Assembly: GCF_030540775.2 (NCBI RefSeq)
Contig: NZ_CP141266.1
Coordinates: forward strand, 4,575,001-4,639,000
Direction: 5' to 3'
Source: Flavivirga abyssicola
GTDB taxonomy: Bacteria; Bacteroidota; Bacteroidia; Flavobacteriales; Flavobacteriaceae
DNA: 64,000 nucleotides
Within the stretch, counting starts at the first letter, position 1. Every line of letters begins with the position of its first letter. Positions 36,391 through 46,631 of this stretch are shown one piece after another. Made by a program: the position numbers and the translations under genes. Below the pieces are notes generated by a model that worked only from the letters and a program-made list of their open reading frames with translations, ran no database searches and was not told the origin of the DNA.

Positions 36391-39060
36391 TTAAAACAAC
36401 GTTATTTGTCCTTCATCATCAGGATCTTCCTCAGATAGTTTTACATCATCATTTGAGTTCGAAGGTGTATCATTACTCACAGGTGTATTTGCAGTAATTT
36501 CAGTTTCTCCAACAACCTCTAAGTCATCTGCATGCACTTCTTCCGGAGCCTCATATGGTAATGGATCTAATAAATTGACTTGATTTACTTTATCTTTTGT
36601 TAACTGATTCCCTAAAGCATTGATCCCTTTAATGGAAATAAATTCTTCAAGATTCACTTCTAAATTATCTTTCCTGTCTTTACCTCGTTCTTTAGCAAAG
36701 ACTACTTCTGCAACAGGTTTCCAGTCTGTAGATACAATTTCTAATTGCGAACTAGGGTGCTCTGAAATAAATGATTCCTCGCGTCCTTCGTTTTCAATTA
36801 AAAAACGTTTTACATAGTAAATCTCTTTTTCTCCATTAAAATAAATTGCGGATATAGGCTTTTTAGGAATCCATTTTTCCATAACTATCATATCATCATC
36901 AAAATGCATCGTTACTTCTGGTGTAACCGTTTTTACGACCCCAGATTGATTAATGATGAGTAGTTTATCCTCACCTCTAAATTCTCCTATTAAGTCGCCT
37001 CTACCATCAACATTTAAACGTCTTACGGTATCATCGAACCATATTTTACGAGGTTTTAATGTGGAAACCCCCTTTTCTTTTAATTCAACGCGTTTTATAG
37101 AATATTTGGTAACGACATTGCCTTTGGATACTCTTCCTTTTATGAGTATATCTGCAAAATCAATATCCCATTTTAGTTTCTTAATACTTCCCGCTTGTCG
37201 TAATAATATTGTAATAACTTCGGCTTCTCCATTCGGATTTGCAGAAAAATAAAGCACTGTAGAGCCTTTATTTCCATTTGTTAAATCATATTCCTTATCT
37301 CTTGTTACCCCTGTAACAGCAAATCTCTTAATGTATGATGGTCCACTTTTACCATCACGATATATCATATTATAAATAGTGCGCTTGTCCTTTTTCTTAA
37401 ATACAGCAACATGTATAATATCTTTACCTATAAAGGTTTTTGTGCCTACCTTGGTAATCATCATCTTCCCTGCTTTCGTGAACACTATAATATCATCTAT
37501 ATCACTACAATCACCCACATATTCATCACGTCTAAGTGAGGTTCCAATAAAGCCTTCTGCTCTATTTACATAAAGTTTTGTGTTCCTTATAACCACTTTA
37601 GTCGCGTCTACATCATCAAACGCACGAATCTCTGTTTTACGTTCTCTTCCTTCTCCGTAATCTTTCTTCAATCTTGTAAAATACGCAATTGCATAATCAA
37701 TAAGATTAGCTAAATGATGCTTTATTTCTGCTATTTGCTCTTCTAAAGCTTCTATTTTTTGTTGTGCCTTATCTATATCAAATTTTGATATACGTTTAAT
37801 TCGTATCTCGGTTAATCTGGTAATGTCCTCTTCTGTTACGGCACGTTTTAAATGTTTAATATGTGGTTGTAATCCTTTATCAATAGCACTAATAACACCT
37901 TCCCAGGTTTCTTCCTCTTCAATATCACGATAAATCCTGTTTTCAATAAAAATACGTTCTAAACTTGCAAAATGCCATTGTTCTTCAAACTCACTTAATT
38001 TAATTTCAAGTTCACTTTTAAGAAGCTGAACGGTATTATCTGTAGAACGGCGTAACATTTCGGAAACACCAATAAATAATGGTTTGTTATCTTCAATTAC
38101 ACACCCTAAAGGCGATATAGACGATTCACAGCTCGTAAATGCATAGAGTGCATCTATTGTTTTATCTGGTGATAACCCTGAAGGTAAATGCACTAAAATT
38201 TCAACTTCTGCTGCCGTATTATCTTCAATCTTCTTAACTCTTATTTTTCCTTTATCATTGGCTTTTAAAATAGAGTCTATAAGGGATGACGTTGTAGTTC
38301 CATATGGAATTTCTGAAATGACCAGGGTATTTTTATCCAGCTGAGAAATTTTAGCACGTACACGTACTTTACCTCCTCGTAGTCCATCATTATAATTAGA
38401 AAAATCGGCAATTCCCGCTGTTGGAAAATCTGGTACTATGGTAAATCGTTTTCCTTGTAAATGCTTAATGGAAGCATCAATAAGTTCAATAAAATTATGT
38501 GGTAATATCTTTGTTGATAGTCCTACTGCAATCCCTTCGCCCCCTTGTGCCAATAGCAAGGGAAACATAACCGGTAGGTTAACTGGCTCTTTACGTCTGC
38601 CATCATAACTAGCTTGCCACTCGGTAATTTTTGGATTGTATACTACATCTAATCCAAATTTAGAAATACGGGCTTCAATATAACGTGATGCTGCCGCGCG
38701 ATCTCCTGTTAATATATTTCCCCAGTTTCCCTGGGTATCTATAAGTAAATCTTTCTGACCAATTTGTACCATGGCATCTGCAATACTCGCATCTCCGTGT
38801 GGATGGTATTGCATAGTATGACCAACAATATTTGCTACTTTGTTGTAACGTCCATCATCCAAATCTTTCATAGAATGCATAATACGACGTTGCACGGGTT
38901 TAAAACCATCTTCTATGGCTGGTACAGCACGCTCTAAAATAACATAAGATGCGTAATCTAGAAACCAATCTTTATACATACCCGTTACTCGGGTAATGGT
39001 TTCCTGAGGTTCTTCTTGCTCGTTAATTAAATCATCGTTAGGGTCTTCGTCTTCGGTCAT
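36391..39060 (-). CDS. parC: DNA topoisomerase IV subunit A
   Basis: The DNA-cutting subunit of topoisomerase IV, which separates daughter chromosomes using ATP from ParE. It has 889 residues. The acidic N-terminal leader (to about residue 22) precedes the winged-helix region with GHTMQYHPHGDA (80-91) and the active-site tyrosine Tyr127 in AAASRYIEAR. A long coiled coil (about 415-450) and a degenerate C-terminal beta-pinwheel follow. The tail is acidic (SEEDPDDEGQITLF). The parE gene lies 66 bp upstream on the same strand, so they form an operon. That pairing and the absence of a gyrase-type box favour ParC over GyrA. Confidence 0.94.
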   Translation of the reverse strand: MTEDEDPNDDLINEQEEPQETITRVTGMYKDWFLDYASYVILERAVPAIEDGFKPVQRRIMHSMKDLDDGRYNKVANIVGHTMQYHPHGDASIADAMVQIGQKDLLIDTQGNWGNILTGDRAAASRYIEARISKFGLDVVYNPKITEWQASYDGRRKEPVNLPVMFPLLLAQGGEGIAVGLSTKILPHNFIELIDASIKHLQGKRFTIVPDFPTAGIADFSNYNDGLRGGKVRVRAKISQLDKNTLVISEIPYGTTTSSLIDSILKANDKGKIRVKKIEDNTAAEVEILVHLPSGLSPDKTIDALYAFTSCESSISPLGCVIEDNKPLFIGVSEMLRRSTDNTVQLLKSELEIKLSEFEEQWHFASLERIFIENRIYRDIEEEETWEGVISAIDKGLQPHIKHLKRAVTEEDITRLTEIRIKRISKFDIDKAQQKIEALEEQIAEIKHHLANLIDYAIAYFTRLKKDYGEGRERKTEIRAFDDVDATKVVIRNTKLYVNRAEGFIGTSLRRDEYVGDCSDIDDIIVFTKAGKMMITKVGTKTFIGKDIIHVAVFKKKDKRTIYNMIYRDGKSGPSYIKRFAVTGVTRDKEYDLTNGNKGSTVLYFSANPNGEAEVITILLRQAGSIKKLKWDIDFADILIKGRVSKGNVVTKYSIKRVELKEKGVSTLKPRKIWFDDTVRRLNVDGRGDLIGEFRGEDKLLIINQSGVVKTVTPEVTMHFDDDMIVMEKWIPKKPISAIYFNGEKEIYYVKRFLIENEGREESFISEHPSSQLEIVSTDWKPVAEVVFAKERGKDRKDNLEVNLEEFISIKGINALGNQLTKDKVNQVNLLDPLPYEAPEEVHADDLEVVGETEITANTPVSNDTPSNSNDDVKLSEEDPDDEGQITLF

Positions 39061-39126
39061 GCTTTATATCAATTCTTAGTAGGAGAAATTTACGTATTAT
39101 TAAATAATATGTGCTTTATTTCATAA

Positions 39127-40986
39127 CTATTTTGTGTCTTCTATTAAATCCATTTCAACTTTTAAGTTATCAATAATAAACTCTTGTCGTGTTGGCGTAT
39201 TTTTGCCCATATAGAATGATAATAGTTCTTCAACAGACATATTATCATCTAACATGATAGGATCTAATCGAATGTCATCACCAATGAAATGCTTAAATTC
39301 ATCTGGCGAAATTTCACCTAATCCCTTAAATCGGGTTATTTCTGGTTTTGGTTTTAATTTCTCAATAGCATTTATACGTTCTTCTTCTGAATAACAATAA
39401 ATGGTTTCTTTTTTATTCCTTACGCGAAATAAAGGGGTTTGTAATATATACAAATGCCCTTCTTTGATTACTTCTGGAAAAAATTGAAGAAAGAATGTGA
39501 TTAATAATAAACGTATATGCATCCCATCGACATCGGCATCTGTTGCAATAACGACATTATTATAACGTAAATCCTCTAAGGATTCTTCTATATTTAAAGC
39601 AGCTTGTAACAGGTTAAATTCTTCATTCTCGTAAACAATTTTCTTGGTTAACCCATAACAGTTTAACGGTTTTCCTTTTAAGCTAAAAACGGCTTGTGTA
39701 TTAACATCACGAGATTTTGTAATACTTCCGGAAGCCGAATCCCCCTCGGTAATAAAAAGTGTAGTTTCTAAATTACGTTCATTTTTGGTATCTCCAAAAT
39801 GCACTCTACAATCACGTAGTTTTTTATTATGTAGACTTGCCTTTTTAGCACGATCTTTTGCTAATTTTCTTATGCCGGAAAGTTCCTTTCGTTCTCTTTC
39901 TGCTTGTAATATTTTACGTTGAATGGCTTCTGCCGTATCTTGATTTTTATGTAGAAAATTATCTAATTGTGTTTTTACAAAATCATTTATATAGGTTCTA
40001 ACCGTAGGTAAATCACCTCCCATATCTGTAGAACCTAATTTTGTTTTAGTCTGACTTTCAAAAACAGGCTCCATAACCTTAATGGCAATAGCACTGGCTA
40101 CAGATTTTCTAACATCGGATGCATCATAATTTTTACCATAAAACTCACGTACGGTTTTTACTAATGCTTCTCTAAATGCATTTAAGTGCGTTCCTCCTTG
40201 GGTTGTATTTTGTCCGTTTACAAACGAATGATATTCTTCGCTATATTGTGTTTTACTATGGGTTAATGCTATTTCAATATCATCACCTCGTAAATGGATA
40301 ATAGGATATAGTCTATCGGATTCATTAATATTTTCACTTAGTAAATCTTTTAATCCGTTTTCGCTATAATACTTTTCACCATTAAAAACGATGGTCAACC
40401 CTGGATTTAGATAGACATAGTTTTTAAGCATCTTAACGATGTACTCATTTCTATATTTATAGTTTTTAAAAATGAGATCATCTGGAATAAAAGACACTTT
40501 TGTTCCTTTTCTTCTTGTCGTTGTATCTAATGATTCTTTATTTGTCAGATTACCTTTTTCAAATTCCGCGGAAGCTGACTTATTATCACGCGTAGATTCT
40601 ACTCTAAAATATGACGATAATGCATTGACTGCTTTGGTACCTACTCCATTTAGCCCTACAGATTTTTTGAAAGCTTTAGAATCATACTTTCCTCCTGTAT
40701 TCATTTTGGAAACTACATCAACAACTTTTCCTAAAGGAATTCCACGTCCGTAATCACGAACCGTTACCTTAGTGCCCTGAATCGATATTTCAATGGTTTT
40801 TCCAGCTCCCATGACATACTCATCAATAGAGTTATCTAAAACTTCTTTTAATAAGATATAAATTCCATCATCTGGAGACGAGCCATCCCCAAGTTTACCA
40901 ATATACATCCCAGGACGCATACGGATATGTTCTTTCCAGTCGAGTGAGCGTATATTATCTTCGGTATAATTGGATTGTTCGGCCAT
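39127..40986 (-). CDS. parE: DNA topoisomerase IV subunit B
   Basis: The ATPase subunit of topoisomerase IV. It has 619 residues. The GHKL ATPase domain has [10 protein letters not shown] (about 47-56, catalytic Glu), VRDYGRGIP and [13 protein letters not shown]. The transducer domain contains the QTKTKLG switch lysine. The TOPRIM domain has ITEGDSASG and the [13 protein letters not shown] metal site. The C-terminus ([15 protein letters not shown]) matches ParE. It is first in the operon with parC. The short length without a gyrase-type insert supports ParE over GyrB. Confidence 0.95.
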   Translation of the reverse strand: MAEQSNYTEDNIRSLDWKEHIRMRPGMYIGKLGDGSSPDDGIYILLKEVLDNSIDEYVMGAGKTIEISIQGTKVTVRDYGRGIPLGKVVDVVSKMNTGGKYDSKAFKKSVGLNGVGTKAVNALSSYFRVESTRDNKSASAEFEKGNLTNKESLDTTTRRKGTKVSFIPDDLIFKNYKYRNEYIVKMLKNYVYLNPGLTIVFNGEKYYSENGLKDLLSENINESDRLYPIIHLRGDDIEIALTHSKTQYSEEYHSFVNGQNTTQGGTHLNAFREALVKTVREFYGKNYDASDVRKSVASAIAIKVMEPVFESQTKTKLGSTDMGGDLPTVRTYINDFVKTQLDNFLHKNQDTAEAIQRKILQAERERKELSGIRKLAKDRAKKASLHNKKLRDCRVHFGDTKNERNLETTLFITEGDSASGSITKSRDVNTQAVFSLKGKPLNCYGLTKKIVYENEEFNLLQAALNIEESLEDLRYNNVVIATDADVDGMHIRLLLITFFLQFFPEVIKEGHLYILQTPLFRVRNKKETIYCYSEEERINAIEKLKPKPEITRFKGLGEISPDEFKHFIGDDIRLDPIMLDDNMSVEELLSFYMGKNTPTRQEFIIDNLKVEMDLIEDTK

Positions 40987-41097
40987 AGAACTGCGCTAAA
41001 TTTAATGATAGAACGCTAATATAAGACAACGTCGTAAAAAATAAAACCTCCGTCACACAAAGTAATTAACAATATAACATTGTTTTTGTTGAGAACC

Positions 41098-42006
41098 TTA
41101 TGCTTTGGTTTTTGACTTCTTTATAGACACTAATAAAATACCTATTATAACGGCCAGAGCTCCAAAAAGTTGTAATAACGTTAGGACTTCGTTTAAGAAA
41201 ATAGATGCCAGAACGATGGTAGAAATTGGTCCGATACCGGCTACAATTGCAAAGTTCGATGAACTGATCATTTTAATTGATGCTGAGACTAAAAATGACG
41301 GAATCACAGTCGCAAAAATGGCTATTAAAAAACCCAACAAATAAACTTCCCATGAAAAACTAAACAGGTCTACGTTGCTTATAATGCTATAATGAATAAA
41401 TACGCAAATACATGAAACGATCATGGCATATGCTGTGAATGTTACAACTCCAAATTTAGGAATTAACCAACCACCTCCAACCAAATATGAGGCATAGGTT
41501 ATAGCGCTAAGTAAAATAAAAAAACCGCCTATATAGGTGTCATTTCCAGAAATAGCAACCTCATCCCAAAACGCAATAACAATACCTAAATAGGTTAAAG
41601 CTATTGCGCCTCCCTGAATTTTAGTTATGGGTTGTTTTAAAAAGAACCAATTTAGAAGTAGTACGATAGTGGGATACAAAAACAAAATGATACGTTCTAA
41701 ACTTGCTTTTATATATGTAAGTCCCACAAAATCAAAATAGCTGGCCAAATAATACCCAACGAATCCAAAAAACACGACCCAAGCATAATGTTTATTCTTT
41801 ATTGTAGCCTCCTTGTTTTGATGTCTATATAAATAGGCTATAATGAGGTAAAAAGGAAATGAAAATAACATTCTAAGCAATAGAATACTAATCGTATCTA
41901 CTTCGTATTGATACGCTAATTTTACCATAACTGCTTTTGAGGAAAATAATACGATTCCGAGAATTCCTAGAAAAACACCGTAAACAAAAGTTCTTGTAGT
42001 TTGCAT
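41098..42006 (-). CDS. EamA/DMT-family transporter
   Basis: A 302-residue integral membrane protein with about ten hydrophobic helices arranged as two five-helix halves, the drug/metabolite transporter (EamA) architecture. Indicators are GIVLFSSKAVMVKLAYQYEVDT at the N-terminus, FVGLTYIKASLERIILFLYPT in the first half and ISSSNFAIVAGIGPISTIVLASIFLNE in the second. It probably exports a small metabolite. The substrate is unknown. It stands alone, with 91 bp to parE upstream of which it is transcribed in the same direction. Confidence 0.88.
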   Translation of the reverse strand: MQTTRTFVYGVFLGILGIVLFSSKAVMVKLAYQYEVDTISILLLRMLFSFPFYLIIAYLYRHQNKEATIKNKHYAWVVFFGFVGYYLASYFDFVGLTYIKASLERIILFLYPTIVLLLNWFFLKQPITKIQGGAIALTYLGIVIAFWDEVAISGNDTYIGGFFILLSAITYASYLVGGGWLIPKFGVVTFTAYAMIVSCICVFIHYSIISNVDLFSFSWEVYLLGFLIAIFATVIPSFLVSASIKMISSSNFAIVAGIGPISTIVLASIFLNEVLTLLQLFGALAVIIGILLVSIKKSKTKA

Positions 42007-42352
42007 GAAACGAAGGTAGCCTCCTGCTTTTTAGTAATTATTTTAGATGTTGAAGAATTACGATGTTCAGAAGTGATATTAAGTGTTCAGTTGGCAGTCT
42101 CAGTGTTTAGTAAACAGTTGCAGTATTCAGTAAACAGCAATCCGTATTTCCTTTGCGTCTTCGCTCCTTCGTGAGAAAAGAATATATCGCTAATATTTGA
42201 GTTTGCAGTTGCAGTGTTCAGTGGCAGTAAACAGTTGAGGTGCTTAGTAATTTATATTTAATAATAAGTAAATAATAATTCCTTTTAGTCCAGAGTCTAG
42301 AGTCTAGAATCTATCTTCTATTTTCTATCCTCTACAATCTAAGATCAAAAAC
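42007..42352. other. Intergenic region with short word repeats
   Basis: No gene. Words such as GTTCAGT, CAGTAAACAG and CAGTTGCAGT recur between 42063 and 42240, interrupted by CTTTGCGTCTTCGCTCCTTC. A second tract near 42290-42345 repeats AGTCTAGA and TCTATCTTCT-like words. It looks like decayed dispersed repeat or slippage sequence. Confidence 0.55.
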
Positions 42353-43447
42353 CTACACATTAAACAAGAAATGCATCACATCTCCATCTTTAACGGTATA
42401 ATTTTTCCCTTCCACCCGCATTTTTCCAGCTTCTTTTACTTTGGCTTCACTTCCAAAAGATACATAGTCGTCGTAACCAATAACTTCGGCGCGAATAAAG
42501 CCTTTTTCAAAATCGGTGTGTATAACGCCTGCTGCTTGCGGTGCACTGGCTCCTATATCTATTGTCCAGGCACGCACTTCTTTGACTCCAGCGGTAAAGT
42601 AAGTTTGTTGGTTTAGCAACTTGTAAGCTGAACGAATTAGTTTCGCAGAACCCGGTTCTTCAAGTCCAATATCTTGTAAAAACATTTGACGTTCTTCATA
42701 ATCATCCAACTCATTAATATCTGCCTCTGTACCAACAGCTAACACTAAAACCTCAGCATTTTCATCTTTAACGGCCTCTCTTACTTTTTCAACATAGGCA
42801 TTTCCAGAAACTGCTGCGCCTTCATCAACATTACAAACATACATCACGGGTTTGTCTGTGATAAACTGAGATGGTTTTACAAAATCGGCATAATCTTCTT
42901 CACTAAATTCCAAAGCACGAACAGATGTTCCTGCTTCCAAGCCAGCTTTTATAGTTAATAATACTGCTTCTTCTTTTTGGGCTTCTTTATTTCCTGTTTT
43001 GGCAGCACGCTTTACTTTATCAAGTTTTTTATCGACAGTTTCTAAATCTTTAAGTTGTAGTTCCATATCGATAGTTTCTTTATCTCTTATCGGATCTACG
43101 CTACCATCAACATGCACAATATTATCATTGTTGAAACAGCGCAATACATGAAGAATCGCATCGGTCTCTCTAATGTTTGCCAAAAACTGATTCCCTAAAC
43201 CTTCTCCTTTACTCGCTCCTTTTACCAATCCTGCAATATCTACAATTTCAACAGTTGCAGGTTGTACACGCTCTGGGTTTACCAACTCTTCTAATTTTTC
43301 TAAACGATGGTCTGGTACATTCACTACACCAATATTAGGTTCTATAGTACAAAATGGAAAGTTTGCACTTTGCGCTTTGGCATTCGATAAACAATTAAAT
43401 AACGTTGACTTTCCTACATTAGGCAATCCTACAATTCCTGCTTTCAT
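42353..43447 (-). CDS. ychF: Redox-regulated ribosome-binding ATPase YchF
   Basis: An Obg-family P-loop protein that binds ATP and the ribosome. At 364 residues it has the usual length. [14 protein letters not shown] (residues 7-20) is the P-loop, [20 protein letters not shown] the switch II region, and [14 protein letters not shown] then [18 protein letters not shown] the C-terminal TGS domain. Transcription probably starts at a TATCTTTG box (complement of 43500-43507). The intervening ~50-base leader contains a TTTCCGTCTTTGCGGGAAT hairpin of a repeat type also seen between serC and serA. Confidence 0.96.
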   Translation of the reverse strand: MKAGIVGLPNVGKSTLFNCLSNAKAQSANFPFCTIEPNIGVVNVPDHRLEKLEELVNPERVQPATVEIVDIAGLVKGASKGEGLGNQFLANIRETDAILHVLRCFNNDNIVHVDGSVDPIRDKETIDMELQLKDLETVDKKLDKVKRAAKTGNKEAQKEEAVLLTIKAGLEAGTSVRALEFSEEDYADFVKPSQFITDKPVMYVCNVDEGAAVSGNAYVEKVREAVKDENAEVLVLAVGTEADINELDDYEERQMFLQDIGLEEPGSAKLIRSAYKLLNQQTYFTAGVKEVRAWTIDIGASAPQAAGVIHTDFEKGFIRAEVIGYDDYVSFGSEAKVKEAGKMRVEGKNYTVKDGDVMHFLFNV

Positions 43448-43782
43448 TGAAAATTTATTTTTAATTCCCGCAAAGACGGAAATCTCTTTTTTGCGAGTGC
43501 AAAGATATATTATAATTAACAGTATTTTATAAAAATTATAAAATTCAATAACGATATCTGTCTATCTACAGATTTCAAACCTGCATAGGTTTAGTGATTC
43601 GTATTTATGTATAGCCTTGTGCAACGTTAGATTTGTATAAATTTGTGTCATTCATATCTTTTCAAAGGGACATGCAAAATGTAGACTATACACTCGGTTT
43701 TTTATACTTATTTTTATAAATTCATATATGTAAAGGTAATAATACCTCGATGTAACATTATTCTATTTTACTCGTTGATCTT
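43448..43782. other. Divergent intergenic region between ychF and the gene at 43798
   Basis: No gene. It holds the repeat-like hairpin ATTCCCGCAAAGACGGAAAT (43474-43493), a ychF -7 box at 43500-43507 (minus strand TATCTTTG) and a short palindrome AAACCT-GCAT-AGGTTT near 43577. Confidence 0.5.
43500..43507 (-). promoter_or_regulatory. Candidate ychF promoter -7 box
   Basis: The minus strand reads TATCTTTG, matching TAnnTTTG, about 53 bases before the ychF ATG. No clear -33 element. Confidence 0.4.
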
Positions 43783-43797
43783 ATGAAACTATCGATT

Positions 43798-45273
43798 ATG
43801 AAAAAATTAGTCTTACTCGTAGCTTTTTTATTGGCTGGCTTCTGCATACATTCCCAAAATATCACAGCTAAACTGATAGATAGGAAAACTAAAACCCCTA
43901 TACCCTATGCGACCATTAAAACAGGTAAATTTAGTGGTGTTATTTCTAACGAAGAAGGCTATTTTAGTATAAATTCAGAAGATATTCAAAACAATACTGT
44001 TATGATTTCTTGTTTAGGGTATCAAAACAAAACACTTAGCATAGCTGATATTGAATCACTTAACTTTATAATTCCTTTAGAAACTGCCATTAATCAACTT
44101 AGTGAGGTTTATATTAGTAATAAACGCCCCAATGTAGATTCTATCATTGCTAGAGTAAATGCAAAACTTAGTGAGAATTATGATATTAGCCTTAACAAAT
44201 ATGACATATTTTATAGAAGTACCGATTATGTTAATTTTAAAAACTTAGACTTTGATATTGAAAAAGCATTACATGTAAAATCTAAAAACATAAAAAAGGC
44301 TAATAAAAGTTTAGATTCGCTCTCCAAACATATTATCGCCAGTCATATTATTCATTTTTCAGACTTTAAAGGCGAATTATTCAGTTTAGACAAGGATAGC
44401 AGTAAACTCTTTGTGAATAAGGCCACGAAGCTTTTTGATCATAAGAATGACTTTTCTATTGAGGCTGTGCAAGAAAAAGCACAAACCATGGCTTTGAAAT
44501 ATATAGATACCATGAAAACCTATAAAGTTAAATCGGGATGGTTTAAAGTTGAGGACTCATTATCATTAAGAAATCAAGATTTTAAAGACAAGATGAAAAA
44601 TGAATATAATGTCTCTGATCTAAAAAATACGACAGGTTCGTTATTACGCAAATCCATGTTTGTAGGTGATTCTTTTTTGAAAAATATTTTAAACCCTAAA
44701 CTATACGATCACACATTTGAAGATGTAGGTTACAATAATGGCGAGCTCACTTATATTGTAAGTTATAAACCAAGAAGAGGGAAAGCAAAATTTACGGGTA
44801 AGCTATTTATCTCGGACGAAAATTATGCGGTTACCAAAGTAGATTATAAATATTATGGTTCTCGCCACGGTAAAAAAGTAAACTTAAAACTCGTTCTAGG
44901 AGTCAAGTTTATTGAAAATGTTAGTGAGGGCACCTATATCTATGAAAAAAATAGTGAAAACAAATACCAACCAAAATATATTAAACGAATAAAAGGTGCT
45001 TATTTTTATGTGAGCAGAGGTTTAAAACTTATTGAAAATAGCCGCGAGAAAAACAAAGTGAGTCTTGAATTTAACATTGAAGGTGATAACCGCAATAAAG
45101 AGGAAATACTTTTCACAGATGTTAAAAATATAACTTTAGAAGATTTTACCTTAATCAAACAAGAAAAAGTAGTGCCTTATACCTTGCTAAAAGCTTTTAA
45201 AACATCGACTTGGCAAAATGAACAAACCTTAGAGCCTTTGCAGGAAATGAAACGGTTTGGGAGTGGGGAGTGA
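43798..45273 (+). CDS. Carboxypeptidase-like regulatory domain protein B
   Basis: A 491-residue exported protein, start taken at MKKLVLLVAFLLAGFCIHSQ (a signal peptide); an ATG five codons upstream is less likely. Residues about 20-100 form a carboxypeptidase-regulatory-like beta sandwich (ITAKLIDRKTKTPIPYATIKTGKFSGVISNEEGYFSIN ... ISCLGYQNKTL). The remainder is a long beta-rich region (YIVSYKPRRGKAKFTGKLFISDENYAVTKVDYKYYG), as in the distant paralogue at 32011. Likely outer-membrane or periplasmic. No TonB plug or barrel is seen. It ends at a shared bidirectional terminator. Confidence 0.72.
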   Translation: MKKLVLLVAFLLAGFCIHSQNITAKLIDRKTKTPIPYATIKTGKFSGVISNEEGYFSINSEDIQNNTVMISCLGYQNKTLSIADIESLNFIIPLETAINQLSEVYISNKRPNVDSIIARVNAKLSENYDISLNKYDIFYRSTDYVNFKNLDFDIEKALHVKSKNIKKANKSLDSLSKHIIASHIIHFSDFKGELFSLDKDSSKLFVNKATKLFDHKNDFSIEAVQEKAQTMALKYIDTMKTYKVKSGWFKVEDSLSLRNQDFKDKMKNEYNVSDLKNTTGSLLRKSMFVGDSFLKNILNPKLYDHTFEDVGYNNGELTYIVSYKPRRGKAKFTGKLFISDENYAVTKVDYKYYGSRHGKKVNLKLVLGVKFIENVSEGTYIYEKNSENKYQPKYIKRIKGAYFYVSRGLKLIENSREKNKVSLEFNIEGDNRNKEEILFTDVKNITLEDFTLIKQEKVVPYTLLKAFKTSTWQNEQTLEPLQEMKRFGSGE

Positions 45274-45353
45274 TTGGGGTATTTATCCGTTTTGTGTAAG
45301 TGTCAGTAACGGGAAAGTGCTAGAGTATTTTTCACTGATGCAAGCAAGTTAAT

Positions 45354-45394
45354 AATAAAGGCTGAATCTTCTAATCGAAAATTCAGCCTTTATT
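45354..45394. terminator. Bidirectional terminator between convergent genes
   Basis: Perfect 14-bp stem AATAAAGGCTGAAT / ATTCAGCCTTTATT with a 13-base loop, between the ends of the genes at 43798 (+) and 45425 (-). A/T tails on both sides allow termination in both directions. Confidence 0.8.
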
Positions 45395-45424
45395 GAGCGT
45401 TTACACGTTAATACTTTTTTATTT

Positions 45425-45898
45425 TTAATTTGTTGTTGAATATTCAGACTCAAATGTGCTGGTTTCTCTATCGAAAATAACAGTCAGAGTATTATTGTCT
45501 ATTGCTCCTCCTGTTGAACCAATCGATTTAGAGTTAGTTACGTCATAAGTCGTATTATTGTTAGTATTTGTCACTTTTACATATGTATCCGATAAAAAAT
45601 TACTTCCACTTTTGATTTTGAATATCACTCCTATAGTATTTGTGATTTTAGTAGTTTTTTCATCTGCTAATTCAGAGTAGGCCTGAGGATCAACAATATT
45701 TGTCGTTTCACTTTGTAATTGTCCGTTTTCATCATTCCACGTAAAAGTTACGTCCAAATTCAAATCAGCATCTGATAACTGTGAAGTATATTCAATTTTG
45801 AAATTCGCAGTATCCGAATTGTTCTCATTAGTATTGTCATCATCGCTACTACAACTCATAATAATTATAGCGAATAAAAGTAAGGTTAGTTTTTTCAT
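45425..45898 (-). CDS. Small lipoprotein, unknown function
   Basis: A 157-residue lipoprotein: LTLLLFAIIIMSCSSDDDN gives lipobox Cys16 followed by an Asp/Asn-rich linker, typical of flavobacterial surface lipoproteins. The rest is predicted beta-rich (FKIEYTSQLSDADLNLDVTFTWNDENGQLQSET), one domain. I do not recognise the family. It is monocistronic, with a shared terminator at its 3' end. Confidence 0.75.
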   Translation of the reverse strand: MKKLTLLLFAIIIMSCSSDDDNTNENNSDTANFKIEYTSQLSDADLNLDVTFTWNDENGQLQSETTNIVDPQAYSELADEKTTKITNTIGVIFKIKSGSNFLSDTYVKVTNTNNNTTYDVTNSKSIGSTGGAIDNNTLTVIFDRETSTFESEYSTTN

Positions 45899-46034
45899 AA
45901 ATTCCGTTTTGTCTTCTCGTTTTGTTTGATCATATTACAGGTAACGACTTGATATAAAATCGTTTTAATATTTTCATGTATAATGACGAGCAAAGTTACA
46001 TTTTTTCGAAAGAAAATAAATACGAAACAGTTTA

Positions 46035-46487
46035 TTATTTCAATTCAAAAAAACCTCTTAAGTAGTATTTGTAGACATACCTCCATGGAATTATTAATAA
46101 GTTCAAAACAATACCTGCTATACAAACCCATAAAAACGATTCCAAATCTTCATTTAATAACCCATTTTTTTTAGCTGGTAGATATGTTCCAATAATCCAG
46201 GCTGTTTTATATAATAATTGTAGTAATAATATGGGGATTAGTTTTAGAGGAAACCTAACCCCTAATATGTTTAACAGAGAAAAGGCTGCCCAGAAGCTTA
46301 TAGTAACACCTGTTAATGTGTCCATTTGTTCTTTAGGGAAAAGAATTCTGGACCAATTATCAAATGCCAAACTGATGACATTTAAAAAGAATAGCCCTCG
46401 CATGATATGTAATCGCCATTTTGGGGGTTTTGTAATGATAATCGATTTATTAGCTTGCTTTTGCTCTATATGCTGTCTTGAATCCAT
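46035..46487 (-). CDS. Small integral membrane protein downstream of the DUF4157 toxin-like gene
   Basis: A 150-residue protein with a polar N-terminus (MDSRQHIEQKQANKS) and four predicted membrane helices (HIMRGLFFLNVISLAF, GVTISFWAAFSLLNILGV, LKLIPILLLQLLYKTAWIIG, FLWVCIAGIVLNLLIIPW). It is not recognised as a named transporter or enzyme. It lies 144 bp downstream of the DUF4157 gene on the same strand. A protective (immunity) role is therefore conceivable, but the spacing and the membrane location do not prove it; an unrelated membrane protein is equally possible. Confidence 0.65.
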   Translation of the reverse strand: MDSRQHIEQKQANKSIIITKPPKWRLHIMRGLFFLNVISLAFDNWSRILFPKEQMDTLTGVTISFWAAFSLLNILGVRFPLKLIPILLLQLLYKTAWIIGTYLPAKKNGLLNEDLESFLWVCIAGIVLNLLIIPWRYVYKYYLRGFFELK

Positions 46488-46631
46488 ATTTGATAGTTTT
46501 GACGAATAGATGTTACTACTATTAAGTAAGACGCATTTTTTTTGTAGATAGTTGTCTCTTTATCTGTGTTTTTATTTAAAACAATACATCCAAGAATTTG
46601 AAAATAGTAAAAAAGATCACATACGATGAAG

